Source: an uncultured Oscillospiraceae bacterium (GTDB lineage Bacteria > Bacillota > Clostridia > Oscillospirales > Oscillospiraceae). From it: a stretch of DNA of 24,844 bases. The DNA lies in the NCBI GenBank assembly GCA_910587285.1, contig CAJULM010000040.1, positions 1 through 24,844 of the forward strand, in the 5' to 3' direction. This document shows, piece after piece, positions 12,069 to 19,826 of this stretch (the stretch's first letter is position 1; each line of letters begins with the position of its first letter). Below the pieces are notes generated by a model, which ran no database searches, was not told where the DNA came from, and was given only the letters and a program-made list of their open reading frames with translations. The translations under genes and the position numbers were made by a program.

Positions 12069-13352
12069 CTATTTGCGCAGGGCGATCTCATGGCGCTTGG
12101 GTCCAGTGGATACGATGGTAATGGGCACGCCGATCCGTCCCTCCAAAAATTCCACGTACGCCTTGGCGTTGGCGGGCAGCACATCGTAGTCCGTAACCCC
12201 CCGCACGTCGCACTGCCAGCCGGGCAGCGTCTCAAACACAGGCTTGGCCCCCATCAGCTTAGGCGTGGTGGGGAACTGGTCCGTCACTTCCCCGTCAATC
12301 TCATAGCCCACGCATACCTTGATTTCATCCAGGTAGCCCATCACGTCCAAACACGTCAGCGCCACCTGGGTCGCGCCCTGAACCATGCAGCCGTACTTGG
12401 TGGCCACCGTGTCAAACCAGCCCACCCGGCGGGGCCGCCCGGTGGTGGCGCCAAACTCGCCCTTGTCTCCTCCCCGGCGGCGCAGCTCATCCCCCTCGGG
12501 GCCCAGCAGTTCGCTGACAAAGGGCTCGGTATTGGACCCCACGCTGGAGGAATACGCCTTGGTGACGCAGATCACGTCCTGGATGGCGGTAGGGGGCACT
12601 GGGGCCCCCACGCAGCCGTAACCCGCCAGCGTGTGAGAGGAAGTCGTCATGGGGAAGATGCCCAGATCCGGGTCCTTCATGGACCCCAGCTGACCCTCCA
12701 GCAGCACGGTCTTCCCCTCCTTCAGCGCCCGATGGAGGAAGCCCACCGCGTCGCCCACATAGGGCCGAATCAGCTCCCGGCAGTCCAAAAGCTGATGATA
12801 CAGCGCCTTGGCGTCCAGCACCGGCTTATGGTACAGGTGTTCAAACAGGATGTTCTTCACCTCCACGGCCCGGCTCAGCCGCTCCCACAGCCGGTTCTCG
12901 TCAAACAGGTCGCACACCTGAATGCCCGTCTTGGCATACTTATCCGAATAGAAGGGCGCGATGCCGCTCTTGGTGGAGCCAAACGCCTTGCCGCCCAGGC
13001 GCTCCTCCTCATACCCATCCTGGAGCACGTGATAGGGCATGAGCAGCTGGGCCCGCTCCGACACGATCAGGTTGGGGGCGGGCACGCCCTGCTCCATAAC
13101 GCTGTTCAGCTCGTCCACCAGCTTGACCACGTCTAACGCCACGCCGTTGCCAATCACGTTGGTGATATGGGGGTAGAAGGTGCCCGACGGCAGAATGTGC
13201 AGCGCAAACCGCCCATAGTCGTTGATGATCGTGTGCCCCGCGTTGGCGCCGCCCTGAAAGCGCACCACCACGTCCGACGTCTCCGCCAGCAGGTCGGTGA
13301 TCTTTCCCTTGCCCTCGTCGCCCCAGTTTGCCCCTACAATCGCTTTTACCAT
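12069..13352 (-). CDS. purA: Adenylosuccinate synthetase
   Basis: 427 residues from ATG 13352, with GGAGG 9 nt upstream; the frame is open further but starts better here. The GTP-binding loop GDEGKGK lies near residues 11-17 (VGANWGDEGKGKITD), followed by FQGGANAGHTI with the catalytic His. The C-terminal GQWQCDV-like and GRPRRVGWFD segments match the family, and length is normal. It makes adenylosuccinate from IMP, aspartate and GTP, the first committed step to AMP. It is a single-gene unit with its own promoter (13445-13473) and terminator. It marks the chromosomal segment between the two mobile elements. Confidence 0.97.
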   Translation of the reverse strand: MVKAIVGANWGDEGKGKITDLLAETSDVVVRFQGGANAGHTIINDYGRFALHILPSGTFYPHITNVIGNGVALDVVKLVDELNSVMEQGVPAPNLIVSERAQLLMPYHVLQDGYEEERLGGKAFGSTKSGIAPFYSDKYAKTGIQVCDLFDENRLWERLSRAVEVKNILFEHLYHKPVLDAKALYHQLLDCRELIRPYVGDAVGFLHRALKEGKTVLLEGQLGSMKDPDLGIFPMTTSSHTLAGYGCVGAPVPPTAIQDVICVTKAYSSSVGSNTEPFVSELLGPEGDELRRRGGDKGEFGATTGRPRRVGWFDTVATKYGCMVQGATQVALTCLDVMGYLDEIKVCVGYEIDGEVTDQFPTTPKLMGAKPVFETLPGWQCDVRGVTDYDVLPANAKAYVEFLEGRIGVPITIVSTGPKRHEIALRK

Positions 13353-13444
13353 TTCAACATACCTCCACGGGCCGGGATTCGCAGCCAAGCTCTTGGTCTG
13401 CCTTATCCGGCTCCGCCCGCCGGCCCATTCGTCCGACGGCTTCT

Positions 13445-13473
13445 ATTATAGTCAACATCTTCCCTTCACGCAA
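13445..13473 (-). promoter_or_regulatory. purA promoter
   Basis: Minus strand TTGCGT (13468-13473), 17 nt, TATAAT (13445-13450). It gives a GC-rich leader of about 85-90 nt before the purA start. No PurR-box or purine-riboswitch sequence was recognised in that leader. Confidence 0.75.
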
Positions 13474-13503
13474 CCCTTTTTCACGATTTTTCTCAATCCT
13501 ATC

Positions 13504-13532
13504 TTTACTTTCTTAAAGCGACGTGCTACAAT
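13504..13532 (+). promoter_or_regulatory. Promoter of the yerC-like / methyltransferase / hslO unit
   Basis: TTTACT (13504-13509), 17 nt, TACAAT (13527-13532), divergent from the purA promoter. The ATG of the first gene is at 13599. Confidence 0.65.
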
Positions 13533-13598
13533 ATCAGCGGTCGCCGCGCCGCTTGTCCATGGCGCGGACCTGAACCATTTTTTACGGGAGGATGCCAT

Positions 13599-13883
13599 AT
13601 GCAAAAGGATCTTCACGATCAGAACGACCTGCTCTACCAGGCTATCCTCGCCCTGAACAGCCTCGAGGAGTGCCGCGCTTTTTTCCAGGACCTGTGCACC
13701 GTGGCCGAGCTGCGGGCCATGGCTCAGCGGCTGGAGGTCGCCCAGCTGTTGGACGACGGGCTCATCTACAACGACATTTTGCAGCGCACCCGTGCGTCCA
13801 GCGCCACCATCAGCCGGGTGAACCGGGCGCTGCAATACGGCGCGGACGGCTATAAGACCGTGCTGCCCAGGCTGAAGAAATGA
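13599..13883 (+). CDS. yerC: YerC/YecD family TrpR-related regulator
   Basis: 94 residues from ATG 13599 with GGGAGG upstream. The whole protein fits the YerC/YecD family of TrpR-like DNA-binding proteins: helical N-terminus (LYQAILALNSLEECRAFFQDLCT), then ELRAMAQRLEVAQLLDDG and a helix-turn-helix YNDILQRTRASSATISRVNRAL. Members are probable dimeric repressors; the target is not known here. Its stop overlaps the methyltransferase start (ATGA), so the two are co-translated. Confidence 0.9.
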   Translation: MQKDLHDQNDLLYQAILALNSLEECRAFFQDLCTVAELRAMAQRLEVAQLLDDGLIYNDILQRTRASSATISRVNRALQYGADGYKTVLPRLKK

Positions 13884-14620
13884 CGGATTCCTACACCATT
13901 CTCGCCCAGTCCTATGACCGGCTCACCGCCGACGTGGACTACAAAAAATGGGCGGATTATATTGAGCGCCATTTTCAAAGGCAGAAACAGCCTGTGCGCA
14001 CCGTGGCCGAGCTGGGCTGCGGCACCGGCAGCTTGACCAGCCTGCTGGCCCGGCGGGGCTATGCAATGACCGCCGTGGACCTCTCCCCCGATATGCTCTC
14101 CATCGCCCAGCAGAAATGCGGCGGGCTGGATATACTATTTCTGTGCCAGGATATGTCCTGGCTCACCCTGCTGGAGCCGGCGGACGCCGTGGTGTCCTGT
14201 CTGGACAGCATCAATTACATCACCCGCCCCGCCGCGCTGCGGCGGACCTTTCAGCGGGTGCACCGGGCGCTGGTCCCCGGCGGGCTGTTCCTCTTTGATG
14301 TCAAGACCCCCCTGGCGCTGGAGAGCGCCGGAGGGCAGACCTATTTGGACGAGGACGAGGAGCTGTTCTGCGTCTGGCGCGGGGAGTACAGCCCTCGCCG
14401 CCGCGTGTGCGGCTACGGGCTGGACCTGTTTGTCCGCCGCCCGGACGGCGCGTGGGACCGGGGCGGCGAATACCATGAGGAGTACGCCTACACTCTGGAC
14501 GAGCTGGACCGCTTTCTGCGGGAGGCCGGCTTTCAGCGCGTCCGCCAGTACGATGACAAAAAGCTGACCCCGCCGGGACCGACTTCGCAGCGGGTGTTTT
14601 TCGCCGCCAGAAAGGATTGA
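13880..14620 (+). CDS. Class I SAM-dependent methyltransferase
   Basis: 246 residues from ATG 13880, overlapping the yerC-like stop by 4 nt. The Rossmann-type core starts with motif I VAELGCGTGSL (about 42-52). Then come AVDLSPDML (motif II), a CQDMSWL stretch and DAVVSCLDSINYI (motif IV region). The C-terminal part has the EYHEEYAYTLDELDRFLREAGF pattern common in small-molecule methyltransferases of Firmicutes. The substrate cannot be told from sequence. It lies between the regulator and hslO. Confidence 0.9.
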   Translation: MTDSYTILAQSYDRLTADVDYKKWADYIERHFQRQKQPVRTVAELGCGTGSLTSLLARRGYAMTAVDLSPDMLSIAQQKCGGLDILFLCQDMSWLTLLEPADAVVSCLDSINYITRPAALRRTFQRVHRALVPGGLFLFDVKTPLALESAGGQTYLDEDEELFCVWRGEYSPRRRVCGYGLDLFVRRPDGAWDRGGEYHEEYAYTLDELDRFLREAGFQRVRQYDDKKLTPPGPTSQRVFFAARKD

Positions 14621-14627
14621 ACCCAAC

Positions 14628-15512
14628 ATGGACCAACTGATTCGCGTCATCGCCAAGGATGCCCCCGTCAAAGCCATGGCCATCTCCGCCCCCAGCACGG
14701 TGGAGCGGGCGCGGGCCATTCACGACTGCTGGCCGGTGGCCTCCGCCGCCCTGGGCCGTCTGCTCATGGCCGCCTCCATGATGGGCGCCGCCATGAAGGA
14801 AAAGGACGGCGCAGTCACCCTCCGCGTGCGGGGCGGCGGTCCGCTGGGCTCCCTCACCGCGGTGTCCGACAGCTGCGGCAACGTCCGGGGCTATGTGCAA
14901 AACCCCGCCGTAGACCTGCCCCGAAAGGCCAAGGGGAAGCTGGACGTAGGCGCCGCCGTGGGCTGCGACGGTGAACTCACCGTTATCAGGGACCTGGGCC
15001 TGAAGGAGCCCTACATCGGCTCCGTACAGCTGGTGGGCGGCGAAATCGCCGAGGACGTGGCCGCTTATTTTGTGGAGAGCGAGCAGGTCCCCACCGCCTG
15101 CGCCTTAGGGGTGCTCATCGCCCCCGACCAAACCGTGCAGGCCGCCGGAGGCTATCTCATCCAGCTCCTTCCCGGCGCGGACGACGCCGTTATCTCCGCT
15201 GTGGAGCGGGGCATTGCCAAGCTGGGCGCGGTCAGCGCCCAGTTGGACGCGGGCATGGCCCCCCTGGAGCTGCTTCAGGCGGTGCTGGCCGAATTTGAAT
15301 TGGAGGTCTTGGAGACTGCCCCGGTGGAGTACCGCTGCTACTGCTCCGCCGAGCGGGTGTCCCGTGCCCTCATCAGCATGGGCGCGGACGAACTCACTTC
15401 TCTCATCCAGGAGCAGGGCGGCGCGGAGCTCACCTGCCAGTTCTGCGACAAGGTATACCGCTACTCCGCCGACGAGCTGCAAAAGCTTCGGGACGAGGCC
15501 ATTGCCAAGTAA
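14628..15512 (+). CDS. hslO: Redox-regulated chaperone Hsp33
   Basis: 294 residues from ATG 14628. The N-terminal substrate-binding domain includes the RVRGGGPLG and GYVQNP signatures. The C-terminal redox switch has the diagnostic CxC (C237, C239) and CxxC (C270, C273) zinc site. Oxidation releases zinc, forms disulfides and activates the holdase. Length is normal. It is 7 nt after the methyltransferase and likely in the same transcript; no terminator is obvious before the tRNA promoter. Confidence 0.97.
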   Translation: MDQLIRVIAKDAPVKAMAISAPSTVERARAIHDCWPVASAALGRLLMAASMMGAAMKEKDGAVTLRVRGGGPLGSLTAVSDSCGNVRGYVQNPAVDLPRKAKGKLDVGAAVGCDGELTVIRDLGLKEPYIGSVQLVGGEIAEDVAAYFVESEQVPTACALGVLIAPDQTVQAAGGYLIQLLPGADDAVISAVERGIAKLGAVSAQLDAGMAPLELLQAVLAEFELEVLETAPVEYRCYCSAERVSRALISMGADELTSLIQEQGGAELTCQFCDKVYRYSADELQKLRDEAIAK

Positions 15513-15535
15513 CGCCAAAATTTTTAAATTTCTTA

Positions 15536-15564
15536 TTGACATACTCCCCATTGTTTGTTATAAT
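15536..15564 (+). promoter_or_regulatory. Promoter of the tRNA cluster
   Basis: TTGACA (15536-15541), 17 nt, TATAAT (15559-15564), a perfect consensus about 35 nt before tRNA-Val, as expected for stable RNA genes. Confidence 0.9.
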
Positions 15565-15599
15565 AATTTTCGCCGTCTGACAAATGGAAGAAACAACTG

Positions 15600-15675
15600 G
15601 GGAGCATAGCTCAGCTGGGAGAGCACTTGCCTTACAAGCAAGGGGTCACAGGTTCGAGCCCTGTTGTTCCCACCA
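15600..15675 (+). tRNA. tRNA-Val (TAC)
   Basis: Full cloverleaf. The acceptor GGGAGCA pairs with TGTTCCC; anticodon stem CTTGC/GCAAG with loop CTTACAA; T-arm GGTTCGAGCC; CCA encoded. Confidence 0.95.
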
Positions 15676-15692
15676 AGTTTTTGATTGTATGT

Positions 15693-15769
<77 letters not shown>

Positions 15770-15791
15770 CTTTTCTTCTATAAGTTTATAT

Positions 15792-15867
15792 GCCCAGGTA
15801 GCTCAGTTGGTAGAGCAGTGGACTGAAAATCCACGTGTCGCTGGTTCGATTCCGGCCCTGGGCACCA
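15792..15867 (+). tRNA. tRNA-Phe (GAA)
   Basis: The acceptor GCCCAGG pairs with CCTGGGC. Anticodon stem GTGGA/TCCAC with loop CTGAAAA; CCA encoded. Confidence 0.95.
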
Positions 15868-15870
15868 TAT

Positions 15871-15946
15871 GCGAGTGTAGCTCATCTGGTAGAGCGCCAC
15901 CTTGCCAAGGTGGAGGTAGCGAGTTCGAGCCTCGTCACTCGCTCCA
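15871..15946 (+). tRNA. tRNA-Gly (GCC)
   Basis: The acceptor GCGAGTG pairs with CACTCGC. Anticodon stem CCACC/GGTGG with loop TTGCCAA; CCA encoded. Only 3 nt after tRNA-Phe. Confidence 0.95.
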
Positions 15947-15959
15947 TTCTTCTCATGTT

Positions 15960-15990
15960 GGAACCCCGCCTTATGGCGGGATTCCTTCAT
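15960..15990 (+). terminator. Terminator of the four-tRNA operon
   Basis: GGAACCCCGCC (15960-15970) and GGCGGGATTCC (15975-15985) form a stem with one mismatch and a TTAT loop, followed by TTCATTCC. Confidence 0.65.
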
Positions 15991-16078
15991 TCCGTATCTC
16001 TCCCCTCCCCTGCTGTTGTATTTATTTTTCCGTTGCTGTTCTAACCCTCTCCTGCGCACAATATAATAGTGTTGTCAC

Positions 16079-16153
16079 GGCGCCATAGCCAAGTGGTAAG
16101 GCAAGGGTCTGCAAAATCCTGATGCCCCAGTTCAAATCTGGGTGGCGCCTCCA
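16079..16153 (+). tRNA. tRNA-Cys (GCA)
   Basis: The acceptor GGCGCCA pairs with TGGCGCC. Anticodon loop CTGCAAA between AGGGT and ATCCT; CCA encoded. A TATAAT at 16062-16067 is too close to the tRNA to be certain as its -10 box. Confidence 0.95.
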
Positions 16154-16159
16154 GAATGT

Positions 16160-16191
16160 GAGGGCGGGCTGCGGCCCGCCCTCTTTTCTTT
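16160..16191 (+). terminator. Terminator after tRNA-Cys
   Basis: GAGGGCGGGC (16160-16169) and GCCCGCCCTC (16174-16183) pair perfectly with a TGCG loop, followed by TTTTCTTTC. Confidence 0.9.
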
Positions 16192-16202
16192 CAATTTCAT
16201 AT

Positions 16203-16279
16203 CGGGGTGTGGCGAAGTTTGGTATCGCGCTTGGTTCGGGTCCAAGAGGCCCCGGGTTCGAATCCCGGCACTCCGACCA
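16203..16279 (+). tRNA. tRNA-Pro (CGG)
   Basis: The acceptor CGGGGTG pairs with CACTCCG (one wobble). Anticodon stem CTTGG/CCAAG with loop TTCGGGT gives CGG with G37, typical of tRNA-Pro; CCA encoded. It is the last chromosomal gene before the second mobile element. Confidence 0.93.
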
Positions 16280-16281
16280 TG

Positions 16282-16332
16282 GCGAGTGTTCTTACAGCAT
16301 TTGAAAGATGCTGTAAGAACACTCGCTTTTTT
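16282..16332 (+). terminator. Terminator after tRNA-Pro
   Basis: A perfect 19-bp stem (16282-16300 with 16308-16326) around a 7-nt loop TTGAAAG, followed by six T. Unusually long for a tRNA terminator; the second mobile element begins just beyond it. Confidence 0.92.
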
Positions 16333-16382
16333 ATGTTCAAAAGCGAGTTGCAAATCGTTTGAAAGTTTTCCCTGCCATCCCC

Positions 16383-18092
16383 CTACCCCGCTTTCGTGTC
16401 AGGCTGATAGCTGACATACACGCCCTTGCGGGTATTCACGGTGATGTCCGGCATGGGGAGGGTCAGCTCTTCGGGAATGGTAATCGCCCCGATGCAATTA
16501 TAGTGGATGGTGAGCCGCTGCACCCAGGTTCCGTTGATCTTCTCCGCTTGGTGGACTTCGATGTACTGCACCAGCTCGTCCAGCATCCGGCGCGTGAGCT
16601 TTTTGGCCCGCGTGTACTTACGGACAGCCGACATGAAAATATCCGCCGTCACAGCCTTGCTCCTGGTGCGCTCAATGCCCTCCTGCAAGGCTTTGATCTT
16701 GCTCCGCAGCTCCTTCTGCTCGTCCTCGTACTTGGCGGACATTCGGGCAAACCGTTCCTCCGTCAGCCGTCCCGCCACCATGTCCTCGTAGATACGCTCA
16801 AACAAGGAATCAAGCTCCCTGTCGCGGGCTGCGGCGGCGTCCAGCTCCTTTTGGATCACCCGGCGCTCGTCCTCCGCCGCCTGCTGAGTAAACCCCATCA
16901 TCATGGCGGCGAACTCCTTTTCATAGCGACACACAAAACGGGTCAGCCGCCTGATCTCGGCCAGCATCACCTGCTCCAAAAAATCCGCCCGGATATAGTG
17001 GGTGGAGGAACAGGTTCCCCGGTTGCCCTTGTAGTTGGAGCAGTTGAAATACTCGATCTCCGGGTTGCCCTGGTTGAAATGGAAATGGAGGTTGTTGCCG
17101 CAGTCCGCACACACCAGCAGGCCGGAGAACATATTTCGCTCCCCCTCGTGGGTGCGGCGCTTGCGGATCTTCCCCCGCTTCTCCTGCACCTTCTCCCAGG
17201 TGGCCCGGTCAATGATCGGCTCATGCACGCCCTTGAAGATGGCCCAGTTCTCCCGGTCGTTCTCGATGCGGCGCTTGTTTTTGTAGGACTTGGAATAGGT
17301 CTTGAAATTGAGTACATCGCCGCAGTATTCTTGCAGGCCCAGGATCTTGGTGACGGTTGAGCTGTTCCAATGGCAGGGGCCGTACTTCGGCGGATTGCCC
17401 GCCCGCCGGACGCCCTTGGCCTGCCAGTAAAAACGCGGGGTCAGGATGTTCTCTTTGCTGAGGGTGTCGGCAATCTGCTCCACGCCCATCCCGTCCAGGC
17501 TCATGCGGTATATCCGCCTCACCACGGCGGCGGCGGTTTCCTCAATGATCCACCGCTTGGGGTTGTCCGGGTCCTTCTCATACCCATAAGGCGGCTGGCC
17601 CATCGGCTCACCGGCGTTCCCCTTGATCTTGTTGCTGATGCGCCGCTTCTTGGAAATATCGCGGGCGTACCACTCGTTGAACAGATTTTTGATCGGGGCC
17701 AGCTCGTTCTCACCCTCGTCGGTGTCGATGGCGTCAGACACCGCCACCAGCCGGATGTCGTGTTCCGGGAAAAATTCCTCGGTCAGACGGCCCACCTCAA
17801 TGTAGTTCCGCCCCAGGCGGGAGAGGTCTTTGACAAACACCGCCGCGGCCTTGCCCTTCTCGATCTCCTGGAGCATGGACTGGAAGCCGGGACGATCCAT
17901 CGTGACGCCGGAGATCCCATCGTCAAAAAAATGGACAAGGTTGGTGTAGCCTTTTTCTTTAGCGACCTTAGTGAGCAGCTTCTTTTGATTCTGGATGCTG
18001 TAGCTGTCCCCATCCAAATTATCGTCGCGGGAAAGGCGCTCATAGAGGAACGCCGTGGCCTCGCGGCCCTTTTTGCTCTTTGACTGTTTCAT
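16383..18092 (-). CDS. Large serine recombinase of the TnpX/TndX type
   Basis: 569 residues from ATG 18092 with AAGGAGG upstream (the frame is open to 18116). The catalytic resolvase domain has the nucleophile S21 in YERLSRDD and KDLSRLGRN at 88-96. A recombinase domain contains PPYGYEKDP and the WNSSTVTKIL region. A zinc ribbon follows (CADCGNNLHFHF ... CSNYKGNRGTC), then a long coiled coil and a C-terminal DUF4368-like segment (LTIHYNCIGAI to the end). It excises and inserts the transposon without a tyrosine recombinase. It is the terminal gene at this end, as in Tn4451/Tn5397-like elements. Confidence 0.93.
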   Translation of the reverse strand: MKQSKSKKGREATAFLYERLSRDDNLDGDSYSIQNQKKLLTKVAKEKGYTNLVHFFDDGISGVTMDRPGFQSMLQEIEKGKAAAVFVKDLSRLGRNYIEVGRLTEEFFPEHDIRLVAVSDAIDTDEGENELAPIKNLFNEWYARDISKKRRISNKIKGNAGEPMGQPPYGYEKDPDNPKRWIIEETAAAVVRRIYRMSLDGMGVEQIADTLSKENILTPRFYWQAKGVRRAGNPPKYGPCHWNSSTVTKILGLQEYCGDVLNFKTYSKSYKNKRRIENDRENWAIFKGVHEPIIDRATWEKVQEKRGKIRKRRTHEGERNMFSGLLVCADCGNNLHFHFNQGNPEIEYFNCSNYKGNRGTCSSTHYIRADFLEQVMLAEIRRLTRFVCRYEKEFAAMMMGFTQQAAEDERRVIQKELDAAAARDRELDSLFERIYEDMVAGRLTEERFARMSAKYEDEQKELRSKIKALQEGIERTRSKAVTADIFMSAVRKYTRAKKLTRRMLDELVQYIEVHQAEKINGTWVQRLTIHYNCIGAITIPEELTLPMPDITVNTRKGVYVSYQPDTKAG

Positions 18093-18179
18093 CACAGCCT
18101 CCTTTCCGGCAGCCAAACAGCAGTATTTACGGGTTTACTTTACCACGTCTGGCCGGTAATGTCACGGATGCGGCAGTAT

Positions 18180-18362
18180 TTATTGGAACGATGCGTCGGT
18201 ACGCATCAAATTCAGCAGCAGCGTTGCCAGGGACGTTTCCCCGGTTTTCTGGAACACAGGCTGGACTACGAATGTCCGGCCATCAAAGCGATAGGTGGAG
18301 GTCACATCCAGCGAATTGGGTGCCTCCCGCGCCCCGGTGTCAGGGGCAGCAATGTGTTTCAT
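18180..18362 (-). CDS. TnpW-like transposon protein
   Basis: 60 residues from ATG 18362 with GGGAGG upstream; the frame is open to 18419 without a better start. The C-terminal half, YRFDGRTFVVQPVFQKTGETSLATLLLNLM, matches the small TnpW family found next to recombinases in clostridial transposons (recalled). Its role is not established. It lies about 90 nt upstream of the recombinase in the same direction and overlaps a 53-residue frame at its start. Confidence 0.7.
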   Translation of the reverse strand: MKHIAAPDTGAREAPNSLDVTSTYRFDGRTFVVQPVFQKTGETSLATLLLNLMRTDASFQ

Positions 18363-18520
18363 AGGTGCCTCCCATTGAGCAAGGACAGCCGCGCCGGGAT
18401 ATAGCGGTGCCGCAAACATCTGCGGCCATGTCCCGGCGCGGCTGTATTTTTCCGTTTTGATGCAGTTTCGCCGTATTTGCCACGCTTCCCCGGCGAAGGG
18501 GGGTATTGCCTCTTATTCAT
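18359..18520 (-). CDS. Possible 53-residue basic protein upstream of the TnpW-like gene
   Basis: ATG 18520 opens a 53-codon frame beginning MNKRQYPPSPGKRGKYGETA, strongly basic. Its stop overlaps the TnpW-like start (ATGA), which suggests coupling. There is no convincing SD, and it could instead be part of a conserved non-coding leader. Confidence 0.35.
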   Translation of the reverse strand: MNKRQYPPSPGKRGKYGETASKRKNTAAPGHGRRCLRHRYIPARLSLLNGRHL

Positions 18521-18586
18521 GGGCCGCCGCTGGCGCGGCTGTCATAACTCCACAGCGTCGTTCAAAGCGTGCGCCGCAGGGTTCCG

Positions 18587-18702
18587 TCACAAGTCTATGG
18601 ACGGGCGTGAGCAAGTTTCATTGTCCCCCATGCAGGTCAATGCGTCCTGGGCGCGACTCCAGTTTACAAGGGCCTCGTTGATCGCTCCTACAGCTTGTCC
18701 AT
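18587..18702 (-). pseudogene. Small transposon ORF, apparently frameshifted
   Basis: ATG 18702 has AAAGGGGG upstream but meets a stop after four codons (MDKL). One added base at AAGCTG would join it to a frame reading AVGAINEALVNWSRAQDALT and on to SIDL, ending at 18587. The joined frame looks like a real small helical protein. It may be a one-base deletion, or the region may be a conserved RNA whose frames are incidental. Confidence 0.35.
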
Positions 18703-18802
18703 GTTCCCCCTTTCACAAGCTGTCATCCTGGCGGCGCACCCTATCCCGCTGCTGCATGGGTTTTGTACCCGCAATACCGTATGTTCAGTTGTCGATGTAC
18801 GA

Positions 18803-18833
18803 GTGAAGGGTGAAGGGAAAACGTGCCCTTCAC
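18803..18833. repeat. Hairpin with doubled GTGAAGGG arm downstream of the sigma gene
   Basis: GTGAAGGG occurs at 18803-18810 and 18810-18817, and its complement CCCTTCAC at 18826-18833. One arm can pair with either copy. There is no T-run, so termination is uncertain. The surrounding 18703-18867 holds no convincing gene. Confidence 0.45.
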
Positions 18834-18867
18834 CTAACGTCCTTAAAATGGGGTTTTGGTAGGGATG

Positions 18868-19353
18868 TTAGGCCATATTTTTCAAAAATAGCAAAAGTTT
18901 TTTCTTGGCCGCAGCCAGACACTCAACAACGCTCGGATGCTGGACGCCCTCCGCTTCTGCAATTTGCCGTACTGTCAGATTGTTTACGCAGTACAGCCAC
19001 AGACGGCGGCGCTGGGATTGGGTCAGGCAGTTATCCACTCCCTCCATAAGCAAGCGGCGCAATTCTGCGCGTTCCTGCTGCTCCTGGAGCATAATTAGAT
19101 ATTCCTCCGGCGATTGCACAGCTATGGTCTGCTCCGACAAGCCCTGCAATGACAAGGTGCGCTTGGAAAAAGCAACGCCCGCATTGTCGATTTTGTGGTA
19201 ATCACTGTCAGACCACTCCTTCCAACGCCAAAATTCCTCCGGGCTGGCGAAGTTGTCTACAGTGAGCCGAATCAGGGTGCCCCTGGAATCAATATATACG
19301 ATGGCCTCCGGGTCCATCTTGTTCAGAGCATAATCGCTCTTGGGGTCAAACAT
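18868..19353 (-). CDS. Transposon-type sigma-70 family protein
   Basis: 161 residues from ATG 19353 with GGAGG 8 nt upstream. The N-terminal 60 residues (EAIVYIDSRGTLIRLTVDNFASPEEFWRWKEWSD) are not a sigma region 2. The C-terminal region (about 105-158, LTQSQRRRLWLYCVNNLTVRQIAEAEGVQHPSVVECLAAAKKKL) is a clear sigma region-4-like helix-turn-helix. Such proteins are standard in clostridial conjugative transposons and are thought to activate element genes. Its SD lies inside a perfect 11-bp stem, so translation is probably controlled. Confidence 0.8.
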   Translation of the reverse strand: MFDPKSDYALNKMDPEAIVYIDSRGTLIRLTVDNFASPEEFWRWKEWSDSDYHKIDNAGVAFSKRTLSLQGLSEQTIAVQSPEEYLIMLQEQQERAELRRLLMEGVDNCLTQSQRRRLWLYCVNNLTVRQIAEAEGVQHPSVVECLAAAKKKLLLFLKNMA

Positions 19354-19510
19354 TGTGTTTACCTCCGTTTCGTTCGTAGGTGGGGCTGGGGAAGGTGCTG
19401 CATCGAAACGGAGGGCGGGCCTCTGCATCCGCAGGAGCCGACAGGATTTACTGTTATTCGACAAAGCAGGAGGCTGGATACCCTTGGCGAGTATCCGGCC
19501 TCCTGCTTCA
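19354..19510 (-). promoter_or_regulatory. Structured leader sequestering the sigma-factor SD
   Basis: In the minus-strand RNA, CCTCCGTTTCG (19414-19404) pairs perfectly with CGAAACGGAGG (19372-19362), which contains the SD GGAGG. The 31-nt loop starts with an ATG whose frame codes MQHLPQPHLRTKRR and stops (TAA) at 19359, overlapping the SD region. Further 5' is another long hairpin, AAGCAGGAGGC (19464-19474) with GCCTCCTGCTT (19498-19508). The arrangement suggests translational control or attenuation. Confidence 0.55.
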
Positions 19511-19628
19511 TGGAATAATTTGTCTTTGTATTCTGGACAGATTGGTCATTATCATGGGGACAAGAGGACACATTGCTGCCACAGATTTTTTTGACGATTG
19601 GCCTGACTTTAGAGCAGGCAAGCTAAAT

Positions 19629-19672
19629 AAAAAAGCCATAGCTGCCTCCAAAACGGCAGTTATGGCTTTTTG
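19629..19672. terminator. Bidirectional terminator
   Basis: AAAAAGCCATAGCTGCC pairs with GGCAGTTATGGCTTTTT around a short loop, giving U-runs in both directions. It insulates the sigma leader from the Xre gene. Apart from this hairpin and weak repeats near 19744-19812, 19511-19826 holds no convincing gene. Confidence 0.85.
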
Positions 19673-19743
19673 AGCATAGGAAAGCGTTCCGTAAAGCTGC
19701 CGTTTTTTTTACAGCTACCCGGAATGGAAGTTTTCAAAATATA

Positions 19744-19812
19744 GACTGATAGGGCTTGCTTACTGGACTGATAAGGTGCTGTTATTCCTTGTTCTGGACC
19801 GATAGAATAAGG
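19744..19812 (+). repeat. Three imperfect direct repeats before the Xre gene
   Basis: GACTGATAGGG (19744-19754), GACTGATAAGG (19766-19776) and GACCGATAGAATAAGG (from 19797) precede the Xre start. The first two are 22 bp apart, i.e. two helical turns. They may be operators for the adjacent regulator. Confidence 0.35.
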
Positions 19813-19826
19813 TCGAGGTGACAAAT

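Noticed and set aside
12090..13136. 348-codon frame on the + strand
   Set aside because: Antisense of purA, low-complexity composition and no SD; purA on the other strand is certain.
19554..19673. Short + strand frame beginning MGTRGHIAATDFF
   Set aside because: It ends inside the bidirectional terminator at 19629-19672 and has no SD; the apparent coding sequence is mostly terminator stem.
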